A stretch of DNA of 35,112 nucleotides, taken from positions 1-35,112 of the forward strand of contig CAWWAC010000019.1 in NCBI GenBank assembly GCA_963934855.1. Direction: 5' to 3'. Position 1 is the stretch's first letter; each line of letters begins with the position of its first letter. The notes below the pieces were generated by a model. It made no database searches. It had not been told where the DNA came from and worked only from the letters and a program-made list of their open reading frames with translations. Of this stretch, positions 33,756 to 35,112 are shown in pieces. This DNA comes from MAG-120531 sp963934855 (GTDB lineage Bacteria > Bacteroidota > Bacteroidia > Flavobacteriales > Flavobacteriaceae). Made by a program: the position numbers and the translations under genes.

Positions 33756-35112
33756 TTATGCCAGCATGGTCACAGGATTCTCAATAAAGGCCTGTAATGT
33801 TTGCAAGAAAGCAGCAGCTGTTGCGCCATCTACTGTCCTGTGGTCACAAGCCAAGGTAAGTTTCATGGTATTTCCTGCTACCACTGCACCGTGCTTAACC
33901 ACTGGTTTTTGAACAATTGCCCCCACAGAGAGAATAGCAGAATTGGGTTGGTTTATTATAGAAGTAAACTCATGAATACCAAACATTCCTAAATTAGAAA
34001 CCGTAAACGTACTACCCTCCATTTCTGCAGGGGTTAATTTTTTATCTCTGGCTTTCCCTGCTAGCACTCTTACAGCACCACCAATTTGAGTCAGACTCTG
34101 TTGGTCTGCAAATTTAACCACAGGAACCACCAAACCATCTGGAACTGCTACCGCAACACCCATATGTACATGGCTGTTAAAACGAGTAGTGTCTCCCTGC
34201 CAAGTAGTGTTTACTTGTGGGTGCTTTTTAAGTGCCATAGCAGAAGCTTTTAAAACTAAGTCATTAAAGGATACTTTGGTGTCTGGCAAGCTATTAATCT
34301 GAACCCTAGACGCCATGGCCTGTTCCATATCTACCTCAATAGTTAAATAGTAATGAGGCGCAGAAAATTTAGATTCTCCCAAACGCTTGGCAATGACCTT
34401 GCGCATTTGAGAATTTTTTTCTTCTGTAAAATATTCTTCTCCGCTAGCCAAAATAGGTGCAGCCCCTTTTACTGGCTCATTTTGTGCCGCTGAAGCAGGA
34501 GCTGCTGGAGCCGGAGTATTTGCAGGATTAAAACGCGCTATATCTGCTTTAATAATTCTTCCTTGTTCCCCGCTACCTCTCACCTCTGAAAGAGAAATTC
34601 CCTTCTCCTTAGCTAATTTTTTAGCCAAAGGCGATGCAAAAATTCTCTCTCCATTAGCCTGTGGCTGTTCTGGTGCTGTTTTTTCTGGTGAAGAAGAGAC
34701 TGCTACTGGCGCAGCAGGTTTGCTATCTGCCACAGAAGTTGTTGTTGCAGGCGTAGTGGTTGGATTGAGTGCAGCAGAAATATCGGCCCCTTTAGGGCCA
34801 ATAATAGCCAGTAAAGAATCCACTGACGCTGCCTCTCCTTCTTGTATTCCAATGTAAAGTAAGGTTCCAGAATTAAAAGACTCAAATTCCATAGTGGCTT
34901 TGTCAGTCTCAATTTCTGCTAAAATATCTCCTTCTTCTACTGTGTCTCCTACACTTTTAAGCCAGCTAGCCACAGTTCCTTCTTCCATAGTGTCACTAAG
35001 CCTAGGCATATTCACTACAATCACTCCCTCTGGAAGACTTGTTGCGGCTGGCGCGGCGTCTGCAGTTGATGTTGAATTGGTATCTGCTGTTGGTGTTGGA
35101 TTGACATCTGCT
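33756..35112 (-). CDS. pdhC: Dihydrolipoamide acetyltransferase (E2) of pyruvate dehydrogenase, 5' end off window
   Basis: It passes the acetyl group from lipoamide to CoA in the pyruvate dehydrogenase complex. The frame is open to the right edge, so the gene is partial and the GTG at 35024 is an internal codon. Visible order: end of an Ala/Pro/Thr-rich linker; a lipoyl domain with the lipoylated Lys in ETDKATMEF; a second linker; the peripheral subunit-binding domain (ASPLAKKLAKEKG...GSGEQGRI); a third linker; and the catalytic domain ending with DHRTVDGA, the CoA-acetyltransferase motif with active-site His and Asp. The lipoyl domain begins after a linker, so at least one more lipoyl domain probably lies outside. 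Confidence 0.95.
   Translation of the reverse strand, partial: ADVNPTPTADTNSTSTADAAPAATSLPEGVIVVNMPRLSDTMEEGTVASWLKSVGDTVEEGDILAEIETDKATMEFESFNSGTLLYIGIQEGEAASVDSLLAIIGPKGADISAALNPTTTPATTTSVADSKPAAPVAVSSSPEKTAPEQPQANGERIFASPLAKKLAKEKGISLSEVRGSGEQGRIIKADIARFNPANTPAPAAPASAAQNEPVKGAAPILASGEEYFTEEKNSQMRKVIAKRLGESKFSAPHYYLTIEVDMEQAMASRVQINSLPDTKVSFNDLVLKASAMALKKHPQVNTTWQGDTTRFNSHVHMGVAVAVPDGLVVPVVKFADQQSLTQIGGAVRVLAGKARDKKLTPAEMEGSTFTVSNLGMFGIHEFTSIINQPNSAILSVGAIVQKPVVKHGAVVAGNTMKLTLACDHRTVDGATAAAFLQTLQAFIENPVTMLA
35061..35112 (-). repeat. 24-bp tandem repeat in the pdhC linker
   Basis: Units 35061-35084 and 35085-35108 are similar, and 35109-35112 begins another. In protein they read ADTNSTST and ADVNPTPT, with AD continuing downstream. 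The array runs off the window. Confidence 0.75.

Noticed and set aside
34703..35024. GTG at 35024 as the start of the acetyltransferase gene
   Set aside because: The frame stays open to 35112 and codes for a typical linker, so the codon is internal and the gene is cut by the window edge.
1..35112. CRISPR arrays, insertion sequences, phage or defence genes
   Set aside because: I looked for regularly spaced repeats, transposase or integrase motifs and found none; the content is conserved chromosomal genes.

Overview
The window looks like a chromosomal segment of a Bacteroidota member of the family Flavobacteriaceae. Four things point there: gliding-motility genes gldB and gldC beside the division cluster; an FtsZ of 686 residues with a very long acidic tail; outer-membrane families typical of the group (DUF2490, DUF5916); and promoter -7 elements of the form TAnnTTTG. 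I do not assign a genus.

Layout. Bases 1-3151 (+) hold a long leader and proC-proB-proA, which take glutamate to proline. Bases 3326-6375 (+) hold a secreted NIPSNAP-family protein and a large DUF5916 outer-membrane protein with a carbohydrate-binding-like front end. Bases 6376-6870 hold a duplicated stem-loop repeat and tRNA-Arg(UCG). Bases 6871-23635 are a nearly unbroken minus-strand dcw (division and cell wall) cluster. In transcription order it reads mraZ, rsmH, ftsL-like, ftsI, murE, mraY, murD, ftsW, murG, murC, ftsQ, ftsA, ftsZ, then a terminator, a GatB/YqeY-domain gene and a DUF2490 gene. From 23636 on come a plus-strand alpha/beta hydrolase with engB, minus-strand gldB-gldC, plus-strand nadE, and then minus-strand dnaG, an M13 metallopeptidase lipoprotein, a J-domain/KTSC protein, a polyprenyl diphosphate synthase and the 3' part of pdhC, which runs off the right edge.

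How the genes work together. The dcw cluster supplies lipid I and II synthesis (MurC, D, E, MraY, MurG) and the septal machine (FtsZ, A, Q, L-like, W, I). MurE has the DNPR motif, so the peptidoglycan should carry meso-diaminopimelate. Genes overlap or abut through most of the cluster and five of them start with GTG, which suggests translational coupling. Transcription probably begins at one promoter before mraZ, which carries three 10-bp-spaced MraZ-type boxes, and ends at the hairpin after ftsZ.

Most of the window is conserved housekeeping sequence, and I see no mobile element, CRISPR array or defence system. The parts most worth a second look are the proC leader (two promoter-like boxes, an inverted repeat, competing pairings), the MraZ operator, a DnaG whose zinc-binding positions are all substituted, the duplicated 40-bp stem-loop beside the tRNA, the J-domain/KTSC fusion and a 24-bp tandem repeat inside pdhC.
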